Assembly: GCA_018384745.1 (NCBI GenBank)
Contig: JAHAYH010000089.1
Coordinates: 1 to 64,000, forward strand
From: Caryophanon sp.
GTDB lineage: Bacteria; Bacillota; Bacilli; Bacillales_A; Planococcaceae
Length of the DNA stretch: 64,000 nucleotides
Direction: 5' to 3'
Positions 21,199-31,228 of the stretch are shown piece after piece. The translations under genes and the position numbers were made by a program. The first letter of the stretch is position 1, and every line of letters starts with the position of its first letter. The notes beneath the pieces are model-generated. The model was not told where the DNA came from. It was given only the letters and a program-made list of their open reading frames with translations, and searched no databases.

Positions 21199-24147
21199 AT
21201 GAACTTGACGATGCGACGATCGCTGACGATGTTACTATTCATCGTGGCAGCGCTATTCCTATCACCGCTGTCATCACAAGCAGCAACGCTAACGGATGTG
21301 CCAACAACAGATCCAAACGCTCGTGCGATTAACTGGGCCGCAGATAACGTCATGCAAGATGTGTTAGATGGCAACTATTTCCGACCACAATCGGTTATGA
21401 CCGAATTACAGCTAGCGCGTGCATTTGCGCGACTAGACCGTGATTTCCCAGCATTTAATGGCTTTGAAACATCTGTCATTTACAACTTTTATGAGGAATA
21501 TCACATTCCTTATGACGGTACGCATGACAATGCAAGCCGTAATGAAAATATGACACGCGGCGACTTTGCACGTGTATATGCCGCATTTAAAGGCTATGAT
21601 TTATCGCAGCTTTACGCGGTACAACTTTTATATGTCAATGAAGTAACAAGTGGAAAAACAGGCAAACGTACATATGAGGATTTCGCGCCAGATGAGCCGT
21701 TAACGCGTGCGGATGCTGCAACGTTTTTCTATAACATCGCTGCAAAAGGCAACTTTGCTGTAAAAGGAATTTCAGCCGAAGCGAGCGGGAAAGACAATCA
21801 AAAAATCACATTACCAGCAGGTTTTACATCAGGCCCGCTACCAACACCGGCACCAGGCGCGGATTCACACGATAGCGTGAACAATCCAGCGTGGGGCAAC
21901 CGTGTGAAAAACATGGAAATTACCGCACAAGAACTAAATTCAAACGGTCGTGACATGACGAACATTTCATTTGAATTTAATACATGTAGCGGTGCAGAGG
22001 TCAATGCGTCGAAGTCGTATACATTTGAAGTGACATCAAAATACGGAGCGCAAGTGATTGACTCAACAGGCGAAGTGGTGAAAACGGTCCAATCTGATGG
22101 TGGCGCTGTATCGGTGAACATCGTTGCACCTGCACTGACACGTTCAGTTGTCGATATGATTTCATTTAAAATGACAGCAGCAACAGCAGATAATACGGTA
22201 GATTGCTTCACACGTGCGGGCATTACAGCACAGCTGCAATACACACCAAAAGCGGAAATGGTCATTAACTACGAAGTGTTTGACCCGCAACAGCCAAAAG
22301 AAGACCAAGGCGATGTCGTGCCGTTACCCGATCCATTACCAGGCTTACCGTTTGGTGTGGGGGCAACAGGAACGGACGTATTTTTAACAGAAGGTGAACT
22401 CGAAATTCGAGATATCGATTTATCAAATCGTATTTTCACAGCGCGTAAGTATGAATCGTATACCGATGATTACGGTACGCAGCAAAACAACGATTTAATT
22501 ACAGCATTTATCGATTATGAATATGCAGCGCTTCGCTATGAAGGGAATCCGATTACACCGGAAATTTTCGAGCGTATTGTTGAAGCGTATTTATACGGTG
22601 ATGCAGAATTAGATATTCAACCAATTGATACGTATTTAAAAGTGATTTACACAGTGAATGATGAAGGGCGAATTCAGTTCGAAATTTCAGGGTTGCATGC
22701 GTATTTATCGATTCACGAAGATGCGAATGAATATTATGCGTTCACGCCGTTAATGGTACTTCAAAAATTTGTGCCGACTGCGCAAACGGTTACGATTGGT
22801 CACCGTGAGTCAGTAGACGTGTTACGCACAATGTTTACAAGCTTATCAAACTTTGACCGCGATAGTTATTTACTGTACGGTAACGGTCGCTCGTATGCGA
22901 ACTTACAAAGTTTATTTGCGAAAATGGACAGCTTAATCGAAGCGAGTGATAAAGCGGACGTACCACCAGGGTTTGACGGTTACACGAAAGTAATGGTGAT
23001 GCTTTCACGTCCAGGTGGACAAGTCATTACGGATTATTTAGGTGACGTGGAAATTAGCTTCAACGGTGAAACACAAGTCGCGAAGTTTATTACGAATACA
23101 ACGGATCATACAACAGGTGCTGGGTCACCAGGTGTAGCCGTTGCGTATTTCAACTCGTTAGCATACGGAGAAGCGGAAATTACAGCAGAAATTATTCGTA
23201 CTGATGCGGCATATGACACGATCTTAAAAGACGTGGTGAACAAAGTAGAGAAAAAGACGTTTTATACAAGTCAGCCGTTCAATCAAAAAGCATGTATGCG
23301 CACGGTGGAGCTAGGCTACTTACTGGACTATTCAGGTTCCATGAATCGCGTCGATCAACATAACGCGCGTGCAACAGAGACGCATAAGTTTATTCGTCAC
23401 ATGGAGCAAACGACGAACATTGCGATGAGCTTTGGGCGTACAACGTCACTTCAACATAAAGGAAATGCAACCGATGTGTACAATGCGAAGCCTTACAATA
23501 ATGTGAAAGCACGTGGTATTACCGATATTCCTGGTGCAATGAAAACGGCACTAGCACATTATTCGAACAACACAAATGTTGAAAAAGCGATGATCATCAT
23601 TTCCGATGGTAAAACGCGTACGACAAATGTTAGCGGCATGATTGAAGAGTACAAAAACAAAGGCATTAAAGTGTATGCCATTACGTACGGCACAGGCAAG
23701 CAAATTAACGATAAAACGATGCGTCAAATTGCGACAGAGACAGGTGGACAATACTTCAACGTCACGTCGATCCAACAGCTGCATAACGTATATGAATCGA
23801 TTTCACAAATTATTTTATGTGACAAACCAATCGATGCTTGCGTATATGATAGCTCAGTGTTCACATCAACATCTGTAAATGCCAATACACGTTCTGTATC
23901 GATTCAAGCTACGATCAATGAAGCGTGTGACAAAATCGTTTCGGTTGTCGCAAGCTATGAATTAGCACGTGGTGCGATGAATTATACGCTCAAGCCACGA
24001 AGCGATGCAAACTACCGACTTATTATGAAAAATCGTCAGCTATCAACGCTAGCACTTCAGCCGTATGTGCAGTTCCAAGCGCTTGATGCACAAGGTAATA
24101 TTTTAGCGACGAAGCAAGTTGAACAAGAACTACCTCGCCGTCGTTAA
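21199..24147 (+). CDS. surface protein with N-terminal SLH-like region and von Willebrand A domain
   Basis: Signal peptide; DVPTTDPNARAINWAADNVMQDV.../YEDFAPDEPLTRADAATFFYNI; MIDAS-like ELGYLLDYSGSMNRV; KAMIIISDGKTRTTNV. Confidence 0.87.
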   Translation: MNLTMRRSLTMLLFIVAALFLSPLSSQAATLTDVPTTDPNARAINWAADNVMQDVLDGNYFRPQSVMTELQLARAFARLDRDFPAFNGFETSVIYNFYEEYHIPYDGTHDNASRNENMTRGDFARVYAAFKGYDLSQLYAVQLLYVNEVTSGKTGKRTYEDFAPDEPLTRADAATFFYNIAAKGNFAVKGISAEASGKDNQKITLPAGFTSGPLPTPAPGADSHDSVNNPAWGNRVKNMEITAQELNSNGRDMTNISFEFNTCSGAEVNASKSYTFEVTSKYGAQVIDSTGEVVKTVQSDGGAVSVNIVAPALTRSVVDMISFKMTAATADNTVDCFTRAGITAQLQYTPKAEMVINYEVFDPQQPKEDQGDVVPLPDPLPGLPFGVGATGTDVFLTEGELEIRDIDLSNRIFTARKYESYTDDYGTQQNNDLITAFIDYEYAALRYEGNPITPEIFERIVEAYLYGDAELDIQPIDTYLKVIYTVNDEGRIQFEISGLHAYLSIHEDANEYYAFTPLMVLQKFVPTAQTVTIGHRESVDVLRTMFTSLSNFDRDSYLLYGNGRSYANLQSLFAKMDSLIEASDKADVPPGFDGYTKVMVMLSRPGGQVITDYLGDVEISFNGETQVAKFITNTTDHTTGAGSPGVAVAYFNSLAYGEAEITAEIIRTDAAYDTILKDVVNKVEKKTFYTSQPFNQKACMRTVELGYLLDYSGSMNRVDQHNARATETHKFIRHMEQTTNIAMSFGRTTSLQHKGNATDVYNAKPYNNVKARGITDIPGAMKTALAHYSNNTNVEKAMIIISDGKTRTTNVSGMIEEYKNKGIKVYAITYGTGKQINDKTMRQIATETGGQYFNVTSIQQLHNVYESISQIILCDKPIDACVYDSSVFTSTSVNANTRSVSIQATINEACDKIVSVVASYELARGAMNYTLKPRSDANYRLIMKNRQLSTLALQPYVQFQALDAQGNILATKQVEQELPRRR

Positions 24148-24153
24148 GACGAG

Positions 24154-24190
24154 AAATGCCATTTGAAACAACCCGTTTCAAATGGCATTT
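24154..24190 (+). terminator. intrinsic terminator after the vWA protein
   Basis: AAATGCCATTTGAAAC-AACCC-GTTTCAAATGGCATTT followed by TT. Confidence 0.85.
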
Positions 24191-24314
24191 TTATGTCTCA
24201 ACACCGTCTATTTTCTTTTTAGGAAAAAAGATGCAAACTTCACGATTACGACAAACATTTTACAACAAATGAGCAACGACATTGCTTTTAAAAAACGGAT
24301 TTGTTACACTTTTT

Positions 24315-24329
24315 TTATAATTATTCTAA
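24315..24329 (+). promoter_or_regulatory. putative PerR box at the hemA promoter
   Basis: TTATAATTATTCTAA, one mismatch to TTATAATnATTATAA; just downstream of TTGCTT-N17-TACACT. Confidence 0.55.
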
Positions 24330-24435
24330 TTTAGAACTGAAAGAAACATCGTCCGCCAAAATAGACAGCAGAGCGGGGCGACATTTATGTTATAATAATC
24401 ATTATGAATTTGAACGTGTGAGGTGTAGGGGGTTC

Positions 24436-25788
24436 ATGCATACATTAGTCGTGGGCTTGAATTATAAAACAGCGCCTGTTGAAATCCGTGAGAAGTTATC
24501 GTTTGCAGAGCATACAATTCCGGAAGCAATGGCAGCATTACAACAGCAAAAAAGCATTTTAGAAAATGTCATTGTATCAACGTGTAACCGTACAGAAATT
24601 TATGCGGTTGTCGACCAAGTACATACAGGTCGCTATTATATCAAGCAATTTTTAGCTGAGTGGTTCCACATGCCAATGGAGGAGTTTTCACCGCATTTAA
24701 TTATTAAGGAGCAAGATGACGCAGTACAGCACTTATTCCGCGTATCGGCCGGCATTGATTCGATGGTGCTTGGTGAGACACAAATTTTAGGGCAAGTGAA
24801 AAAGAGCTTTTTAAGTGGGCAAGAGCTTGGTTCAACAGGAACGGTATACAATCATTTATTTAAGCAAGCAGTAACATTTGCAAAGCGTGCGCATACAGAA
24901 ACAGCAATCGGAGAAAACGCTGTATCGGTATCTTATGCAGCGGTAGAGTTAGCAAAGAAAATTTTCGGTGCATTAACGAAAAAACACGTCGCTATTCTTG
25001 GCGCGGGGCAAATGGGCGAGCTTGCGATTGAAAATTTATACGGTAGCGGTGTTGGTGAAGTAACGGTCGTCAATCGTACGCTTGAAAAGGCAGAGGCGCT
25101 TGCTGCGAAGTTTAACGGGCAAGCAAAGTCGATGCAGGAGCTGCAATGCACGTTATTAGAAGCGGACATTTTAATTACATCAACGGGCGCAACGGAATAT
25201 GTCATTGATTTTGACGTGATGCAATACGTGGACCGCCTGCGTAAAGGGAAACCACTATTTTTAGTCGATATTGCCGTACCGCGTGATATTGATCCGCGTG
25301 TTGGCGATTTACCAAACGTTTTCTTATACGATATTGATGACTTACAGCACATCGTCGAAGCAAACTTAGCGGAACGTCAGCGAGCAGCTGCACAAATTGA
25401 AGACATGATCGTTACGGAAGTTGGCGAATTTAAAGAATGGGTCGCTACACTAGGCGTCGTGCCGGTTATTTCAGCGTTGCGTAAAAAAGCATCTCGCATT
25501 CAAGAAGAGACGATGGCGAGCATTGAAAACAAAATGCCTAACTTAACGGAGCGCGAGCGTAAGTTATTAAGCAAGCATACGAAGTCGATCATTAACCAGT
25601 TATTAAAGGAGCCGATTTTACAGGCGAAAGAGCTGGCGACTGAAAAAAATGCAGCGGACAAGCTTGAGCTATTCCAACAAATTTTCGGGATTGAAGAAGC
25701 GGTTGAAGCGGAAGTGATGCAGCAGCGTCAAACGGTTAAAAAAAGCGAGGCGAGCACGGCGACACTTCGTCCGGAAATGCTGTATTAA
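24436..25788 (+). CDS. hemA: glutamyl-tRNA reductase
   Basis: [43 protein letters not shown]; start at 24436. Confidence 0.97.
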   Translation: MHTLVVGLNYKTAPVEIREKLSFAEHTIPEAMAALQQQKSILENVIVSTCNRTEIYAVVDQVHTGRYYIKQFLAEWFHMPMEEFSPHLIIKEQDDAVQHLFRVSAGIDSMVLGETQILGQVKKSFLSGQELGSTGTVYNHLFKQAVTFAKRAHTETAIGENAVSVSYAAVELAKKIFGALTKKHVAILGAGQMGELAIENLYGSGVGEVTVVNRTLEKAEALAAKFNGQAKSMQELQCTLLEADILITSTGATEYVIDFDVMQYVDRLRKGKPLFLVDIAVPRDIDPRVGDLPNVFLYDIDDLQHIVEANLAERQRAAAQIEDMIVTEVGEFKEWVATLGVVPVISALRKKASRIQEETMASIENKMPNLTERERKLLSKHTKSIINQLLKEPILQAKELATEKNAADKLELFQQIFGIEEAVEAEVMQQRQTVKKSEASTATLRPEMLY

Positions 25789-25973
25789 CAGATGCAATTT
25801 ATTCATACAACGATCGCGATTTTTTCATAGGAAAATGAGCGTAAATAAGACAGCGTTTTCGCACACATGTGTTACACTATGTGCGAGAGCGCTTGTTTTG
25901 TAGTCGGATGCAAAGAGGCGCGAAATGTGGATGGACGCCTAACATGGATTTATGGAAAAAGAAGGGGTTGCCT

Positions 25974-26798
25974 ATGGTACATGTAATGACTGCTGGTTTA
26001 TACGAGTTTATGGTCATCGTATATGCAGTCAGTATTATTTTATACATTGTCGATTATTTATATAAAGTGCCAAAAGCAAAGCGTCGGGCATTTTGGCTCG
26101 TGTCATTCGTTTGGGTCGCACAAACGCTATTTTTAGCAAACTTCATATGGGAGACGAAGCGATTTCCAATTTTGTCGCTCTATGAGGGGATCTTCTTTTA
26201 TGCGTGGTTGCTCATAACGATTTCGATTGCACTTCATTGCTTTGCGCGCGCAGATTTACCGGTATTTTTCGTCAATATTTTAGGCTTTGTATTTATGACG
26301 ATTCATACGTTTGCGCCGAATGAAGCAAATGTTGTCGCAACGTCGATGGTTTCAGAGATGTTGCTTATTCACATCGGCTTTGGCATTGTCGCGTATGCGG
26401 CGTTTTCCATTAGCTTTGTTTTTGCGATTTTATATATGTTATTGTATCGCGTACTGAAGCAAAAAAAATTTTCAACACAATGGACGCGCTTGCCTTCTTT
26501 AGACACAACGACAAAGTGGATTCATTTTAGCACATTGGTCGGCATTTGTTTGTTAGGCATTAGTTTAATTTTAGGGTCAGAGTGGGCGCTATTAACGCTT
26601 GAGGATGTTTCGATCTTTGACTTTAAAATTATTGGCTCGTTTATTTTAGCGCTTATGTACAGCGTCATTTTATATGCGAATCGAACAGGCCGCCTTGTCG
26701 GCACGACGTATGCGTGGGTGCATGTGTATACGTATATGTTTTTAATACTTAATTTCTTTTTAGGAAACTCATTATCAAACTTCCATGTTTGGTACTAG
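25974..26798 (+). CDS. hemX: HemX/CcsA-like cytochrome c assembly-type membrane protein
   Basis: Multi-TM protein between hemA and hemC; HIGFGIVAYAAFSISFVFAILYMLLYR; start 25974 after AAGGGG. Confidence 0.85.
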   Translation: MVHVMTAGLYEFMVIVYAVSIILYIVDYLYKVPKAKRRAFWLVSFVWVAQTLFLANFIWETKRFPILSLYEGIFFYAWLLITISIALHCFARADLPVFFVNILGFVFMTIHTFAPNEANVVATSMVSEMLLIHIGFGIVAYAAFSISFVFAILYMLLYRVLKQKKFSTQWTRLPSLDTTTKWIHFSTLVGICLLGISLILGSEWALLTLEDVSIFDFKIIGSFILALMYSVILYANRTGRLVGTTYAWVHVYTYMFLILNFFLGNSLSNFHVWY

Positions 26799-26819
26799 GA
26801 GCAGAAAGGTTGGATTGTT

Positions 26820-27752
26820 TTGAGAAAGATTATTGTCGGTTCACGTAAAAGTAAGTTAGCGTTAACGCAAACGAATTGGTTTATTAACGAATTGAAGGCA
26901 GCAGGTGTGCCGTTTGACTTTGAAGTAAAAGAAATCGTGACAAAAGGGGACCGCATTTTAGATGTCCAGTTATCAAAAGTTGGCGGTAAAGGCTTATTCG
27001 TAAAAGAAATCGAACAAGCATTATACGACAAAGAAATCGACTTTGCTGTACATTCGATGAAAGATATGCCAGCGGTGTTACCAGAAGGGCTTGTCATCGG
27101 TTGTATTCCGCCGCGTGAAGATGCGCGCGATGCGTTTATTTCAAAAGGACATGTGAAATTTGCGGACTTACCACAAGGAGCGGTTGTTGGGACGAGCTCA
27201 TTACGTCGCTCCGCACAGCTATTAACGGTGCGACCAGATTTAACCATTCAATGGATTCGCGGCAATGTCGACACGCGTTTAAACAAGCTTGAAACAGAAA
27301 ATTACGATGCCATTATTTTAGCAGCAGCAGGCTTAAAGCGTCTCGGTTGGAGCGAAGATGTCGTAACGGAATATTTAGATGTCGACGTTTGTTTACCAGC
27401 GGTGGCACAAGGGTCACTTGGCATTGAATGTCGTGCGGATGACGCGGAGCTACTTGCCGAACTAGCAAAATTAACGGATGCGTCTACATGGACAACAGCG
27501 CATGCGGAGCGCACATTCCTTGCCGCGATGGATGGTGGTTGCCAAGTGCCAATCGCAGGCTATGCAACAGTCGATGGTGACAACGTGACATTAACAGGCT
27601 TAGTCGCTGCACCGGATGCTTCTGTTTTTTATAAAGAAACAGTAACGGGGACAGATGCAGTAGCAGTTGGCGAAGCGGTTGCGAAAAAGTTAACAGAGCA
27701 AGGAGCATTCGACTTAATTCAGCGCGTAAAGGCTGAGCAGGATGCACAATAG
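26820..27752 (+). CDS. hemC: hydroxymethylbilane synthase
   Basis: TTG start; [50 protein letters not shown]. Confidence 0.97.
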   Translation: MRKIIVGSRKSKLALTQTNWFINELKAAGVPFDFEVKEIVTKGDRILDVQLSKVGGKGLFVKEIEQALYDKEIDFAVHSMKDMPAVLPEGLVIGCIPPREDARDAFISKGHVKFADLPQGAVVGTSSLRRSAQLLTVRPDLTIQWIRGNVDTRLNKLETENYDAIILAAAGLKRLGWSEDVVTEYLDVDVCLPAVAQGSLGIECRADDAELLAELAKLTDASTWTTAHAERTFLAAMDGGCQVPIAGYATVDGDNVTLTGLVAAPDASVFYKETVTGTDAVAVGEAVAKKLTEQGAFDLIQRVKAEQDAQ

Positions 27753-29475
27753 TTTAGCGAACGAAACCGTTATTATTACAGGAACGGCAAAGACGCAAAG
27801 CGTACAACAGCAAATTGAAGCGCGTGGGGGGCAAGTATTGTACTTGCCCCTTATTGCGACGAAAGAGCGCATAACACCGCAAGATGCATGGTATGTGCAG
27901 CAACTTCATACATTTGATTGGCTGATCTTTACGAGTCAAAATGCAGTCGATGCGTTTGCCGCAAAATGTGCGCGGTTACAACAACAAACGACGTCTATTT
28001 CCTGCTTTGTTGCCGCGGTTGGCACAAAGACGAAAGCGGCGCTTGAAGCGATTGGCATGACGGTGCATTTTGTACCGACCGTCTTTAGCGCGGATGTTTT
28101 TATTGAAGAATTTCCTGCATTTGTAAAAGGTCAACCGCGTTGCTTATTTTGCAAAGGCAATTTAGCAAAAAATACGATTGAACAATTGCCATTTCCTGTA
28201 CAGTCATGGATTGTTTATGATACGGTAGAACATGAAAAAAACGCACAGCAACTTCGAGCGTTGTTGCAAACGACGCGCCGTGCAACGGTCGTCTTTGCAA
28301 GCCCGTCTGCTGTTCGTACATATACACAATCAGTTTTGCCAGACATCGCGTGGGAACAAGTGCGTGTCGCATCAATCGGTCACATTACAACAGCTGCATT
28401 GCAACAAGCGGGCGCGCGAAATATTTTGCAGCCAGCGACGTATACGATGCAAGCGGTTACTGAGCTGATTATTCAACAAAGTGAGGGAACTTATATGACA
28501 AATTTACAATTTAAACGTCACCGTCGTCTGCGCCATAACGCGGCGATGCGTGCATTAGTGAAAGAAACACATTTACATGTCGAGGATTTTATTTATCCAA
28601 TTTTTGTTGCAGAAGGCGAAGGCATTAAAAATCCGATCAACTCGATGCCAGGTGTGTACCAATTTTCATTAGATACGTTTGAACAAGAGTTAAAAGAAGT
28701 CGTAGAGCTAGGCATTCAAGCGGTGATTTTATTCGGTTTACCAGCGGAAAAAGATGCAGAAGGTACAGGCGCATTCCACGACCACGGCATTATTCAAAAA
28801 GCAACACGTCGTGCAAAAGAGTTATACCCAGACCTGTTAGTCGTGGCGGATACATGTCTTTGTGAGTACACAGACCATGGACATTGCGGCGTTGTTGAAG
28901 GGGAACAAGTTTTAAACGATCCATCACTTGATTTATTAGCGCGTACAGCCGTTTCACAAGCAAAAGCAGGTGCAGACATCATCGCCCCATCAAACATGAT
29001 GGACGGCTTCGTGATTGCGATTCGCGAAGCGTTAGATGCAGCTGGCTTTGCACATATTCCGATTATGTCATACGCGGTAAAATACGCATCAAGCTACTAC
29101 GGACCATTCCGTGAAGCAGCAGATGGTGCACCGCAGTTTGGTGACCGCAAAACGTATCAAATGGACCCATCAAATCGTCAAGAAGCGTTCCGTGAAGCCC
29201 AATCAGACGTTGAAGAAGGCGCGGATTTCTTAATTGTTAAACCTGCACTTGCGTATTTAGACATCATTCGCGATATGAAAAACACACATCCACTGCCAAT
29301 CGTTGCGTATAACGTATCAGGCGAATATGCGATGGTCAAAGCAGCGGCACAAAACGGGTGGATCGACGAAAAAGCGGTTGTGCTAGAGACGCTACTTGGC
29401 ATGAAGCGAGCAGGTTCAGACTTAATTATTACGTACCACGCAAAAGACGCGGCACGTTGGTTAAAAGGAGAATAA
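27742..29475 (+). CDS. uroporphyrinogen-III synthase fused in frame to delta-aminolevulinic acid dehydratase (HemD-HemB)
   Basis: HemD-like residues 1-251 then [38 protein letters not shown] (HemB start, ATG 28495) with no intervening stop; HemB catalytic region [16 protein letters not shown] present. Confidence 0.88.
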   Translation: MHNSLANETVIITGTAKTQSVQQQIEARGGQVLYLPLIATKERITPQDAWYVQQLHTFDWLIFTSQNAVDAFAAKCARLQQQTTSISCFVAAVGTKTKAALEAIGMTVHFVPTVFSADVFIEEFPAFVKGQPRCLFCKGNLAKNTIEQLPFPVQSWIVYDTVEHEKNAQQLRALLQTTRRATVVFASPSAVRTYTQSVLPDIAWEQVRVASIGHITTAALQQAGARNILQPATYTMQAVTELIIQQSEGTYMTNLQFKRHRRLRHNAAMRALVKETHLHVEDFIYPIFVAEGEGIKNPINSMPGVYQFSLDTFEQELKEVVELGIQAVILFGLPAEKDAEGTGAFHDHGIIQKATRRAKELYPDLLVVADTCLCEYTDHGHCGVVEGEQVLNDPSLDLLARTAVSQAKAGADIIAPSNMMDGFVIAIREALDAAGFAHIPIMSYAVKYASSYYGPFREAADGAPQFGDRKTYQMDPSNRQEAFREAQSDVEEGADFLIVKPALAYLDIIRDMKNTHPLPIVAYNVSGEYAMVKAAAQNGWIDEKAVVLETLLGMKRAGSDLIITYHAKDAARWLKGE

Positions 29476-29478
29476 ACA

Positions 29479-30768
29479 ATGCGTTCATATGAAAAATCAA
29501 AACAAGCGTATACAGAAGCAGTTGATTTAATGCCAGGTGGCGTAAACTCACCGGTGCGTGCATTCAAATCGGTTAACATGGACCCTATTTTCATGGATTC
29601 AGGTAAAGGTGCCATCATTCGTGATCTTGATGGCAATGAATACATCGACTACGTGTTATCATGGGGACCGCTTATTTTAGGTCACTCAGAGCCAAAAGTC
29701 GTGGAAGCGATTCAAACACAAGCAGCAAAAGCAACATCATTTGGTGCGCCGTCACTTTCTGAAAACGAATTAGCGAAGCTTGTGATGGACCGCGTACCAG
29801 GCATTGAAATGATTCGTTTCGTATCATCAGGCACAGAAGCGACGATGTCAGCACTACGTTTAGCGCGCGGTGTGACAGGACGCGATAAAATTTTGAAGTT
29901 TGAAGGCTCATACCACGGGCACGGCGACTCATTATTAATTAAAGCGGGTTCAGGTGTTGCGACACTAGGCTTACCAGATTCTCCAGGTGTGCCAGCAGAT
30001 ATCGCCAAAAATACGTTAACAGTCGCGTATAACGACTTAGAAGCGGCAAAAGTGGTGTTTGACAAGTTCGGCAGTGAATTAGCGGCAGTAATCGTTGAAC
30101 CAGTAGCCGGCAACATGGGCGTTGTGCCACCGAGCGAAACATTTTTAACGGGTTTACGTGCGTTAACAGAAGAGCACGGGACGATTTTAATTTTCGACGA
30201 AGTTATGACAGGCTTCCGCGTTGATTATGGCTGTGCACAAGGTTATTACGGCGTAACGCCAGATTTAACGACACTTGGGAAGGTAATCGGCGGTGGTTTA
30301 CCAGTCGGTGCATTCGCAGGAAAACGTGAAATTATGGAGCAAATTGCCCCAGCAGGACCGATTTATCAAGCGGGTACATTATCAGGGAATCCGTTAGCAA
30401 TGACGGCTGGCTATGCGACGCTTTCGCAGTTAACACCAGCGTCATATACGTATTTCCAAAAGCTTGGTGACCAACTAGAAGAAGGCTTCCGCGCAGCAGC
30501 AACGAAGTACAACATTCCACATACGGTGAACCGTGCAGGCTCGATGATCGGCTTCTTCTTTACAAACGAAGATGTAGTCGATTTTGAATCAGCGAAAACA
30601 TCGGACTTAGCCTTATTTGCGGAATACTTCAAATTAATGGCAGAAGAAGGCATCTTCTTACCGCCATCACAGTTTGAAGGACTATTTTTATCAACAGCGC
30701 ATACGGAAGAGCATATTGCGAAAACAGTGGCAGCGTTCCATACGGTGTTTGAAAAGTTAGCACGCTAG
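29479..30768 (+). CDS. hemL: glutamate-1-semialdehyde 2,1-aminomutase
   Basis: [58 protein letters not shown]. Confidence 0.97.
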   Translation: MRSYEKSKQAYTEAVDLMPGGVNSPVRAFKSVNMDPIFMDSGKGAIIRDLDGNEYIDYVLSWGPLILGHSEPKVVEAIQTQAAKATSFGAPSLSENELAKLVMDRVPGIEMIRFVSSGTEATMSALRLARGVTGRDKILKFEGSYHGHGDSLLIKAGSGVATLGLPDSPGVPADIAKNTLTVAYNDLEAAKVVFDKFGSELAAVIVEPVAGNMGVVPPSETFLTGLRALTEEHGTILIFDEVMTGFRVDYGCAQGYYGVTPDLTTLGKVIGGGLPVGAFAGKREIMEQIAPAGPIYQAGTLSGNPLAMTAGYATLSQLTPASYTYFQKLGDQLEEGFRAAATKYNIPHTVNRAGSMIGFFFTNEDVVDFESAKTSDLALFAEYFKLMAEEGIFLPPSQFEGLFLSTAHTEEHIAKTVAAFHTVFEKLAR

Positions 30769-30777
30769 TTTAGCGCG

Positions 30778-30810
30778 GCACGCATGAATGAGTTCATGCG
30801 TGCTTTTTTT
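30778..30810 (+). terminator. intrinsic terminator after hemL
   Basis: GCACGCATGAA-TGAG-TTCATGCGTGC-TTTTTTT. Confidence 0.9.
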
Positions 30811-30873
30811 GAGGGGAACATGATGTGGAATTCAGCGGGAACAATGCATGCGTTACGTTGAAAGCATCAACAC

Positions 30874-30902
30874 TTGAAAACATCGGCAAAATTGATTACA
30901 AT
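30874..30902 (+). promoter_or_regulatory. sigma-A-like promoter for valS T-box leader
   Basis: TTGAAA-N17-TACAAT. Confidence 0.6.
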
Positions 30903-30914
30903 ATGGATATCTTA

Positions 30915-31188
30915 ATAATGATGCAACGAATAGGAAGAGTAAAATGGATGCGCTTTAGTAGAGAGGAAACGGTAGCTGAAAAGTTTCCAAAGTAGCACAT
31001 TTGAACGTAGCCTAGGAGCAGCCTTTATGAACTGTTAGTAGTAAAGTGCCGGTTAAACACCGTTATCGATAATGAAGTGCTGATAGGGAACAGTGCGCGA
31101 TGTATGCGTTGACCCTAACAGAATTAAAGGTGGTACCGCGATCAACTCCCTCGTCCTTTTATATGAGACGACGGGAGTTTTTGTTTTG
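30915..31188 (+). ncRNA. T-box leader of valS
   Basis: T-box core AATTAAAGGTGGTACCGCG (near 31121-31140), Stem III-like CCGTTATCGATAATGAAGTGC, terminator ACTCCCTCGTC...GACGACGGGAGT-TTTTG. Confidence 0.9.
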
Positions 31189-31228
31189 CACTTTTTACGA
31201 ACAACAAGCAACAGAAGGAGAGATTTTT

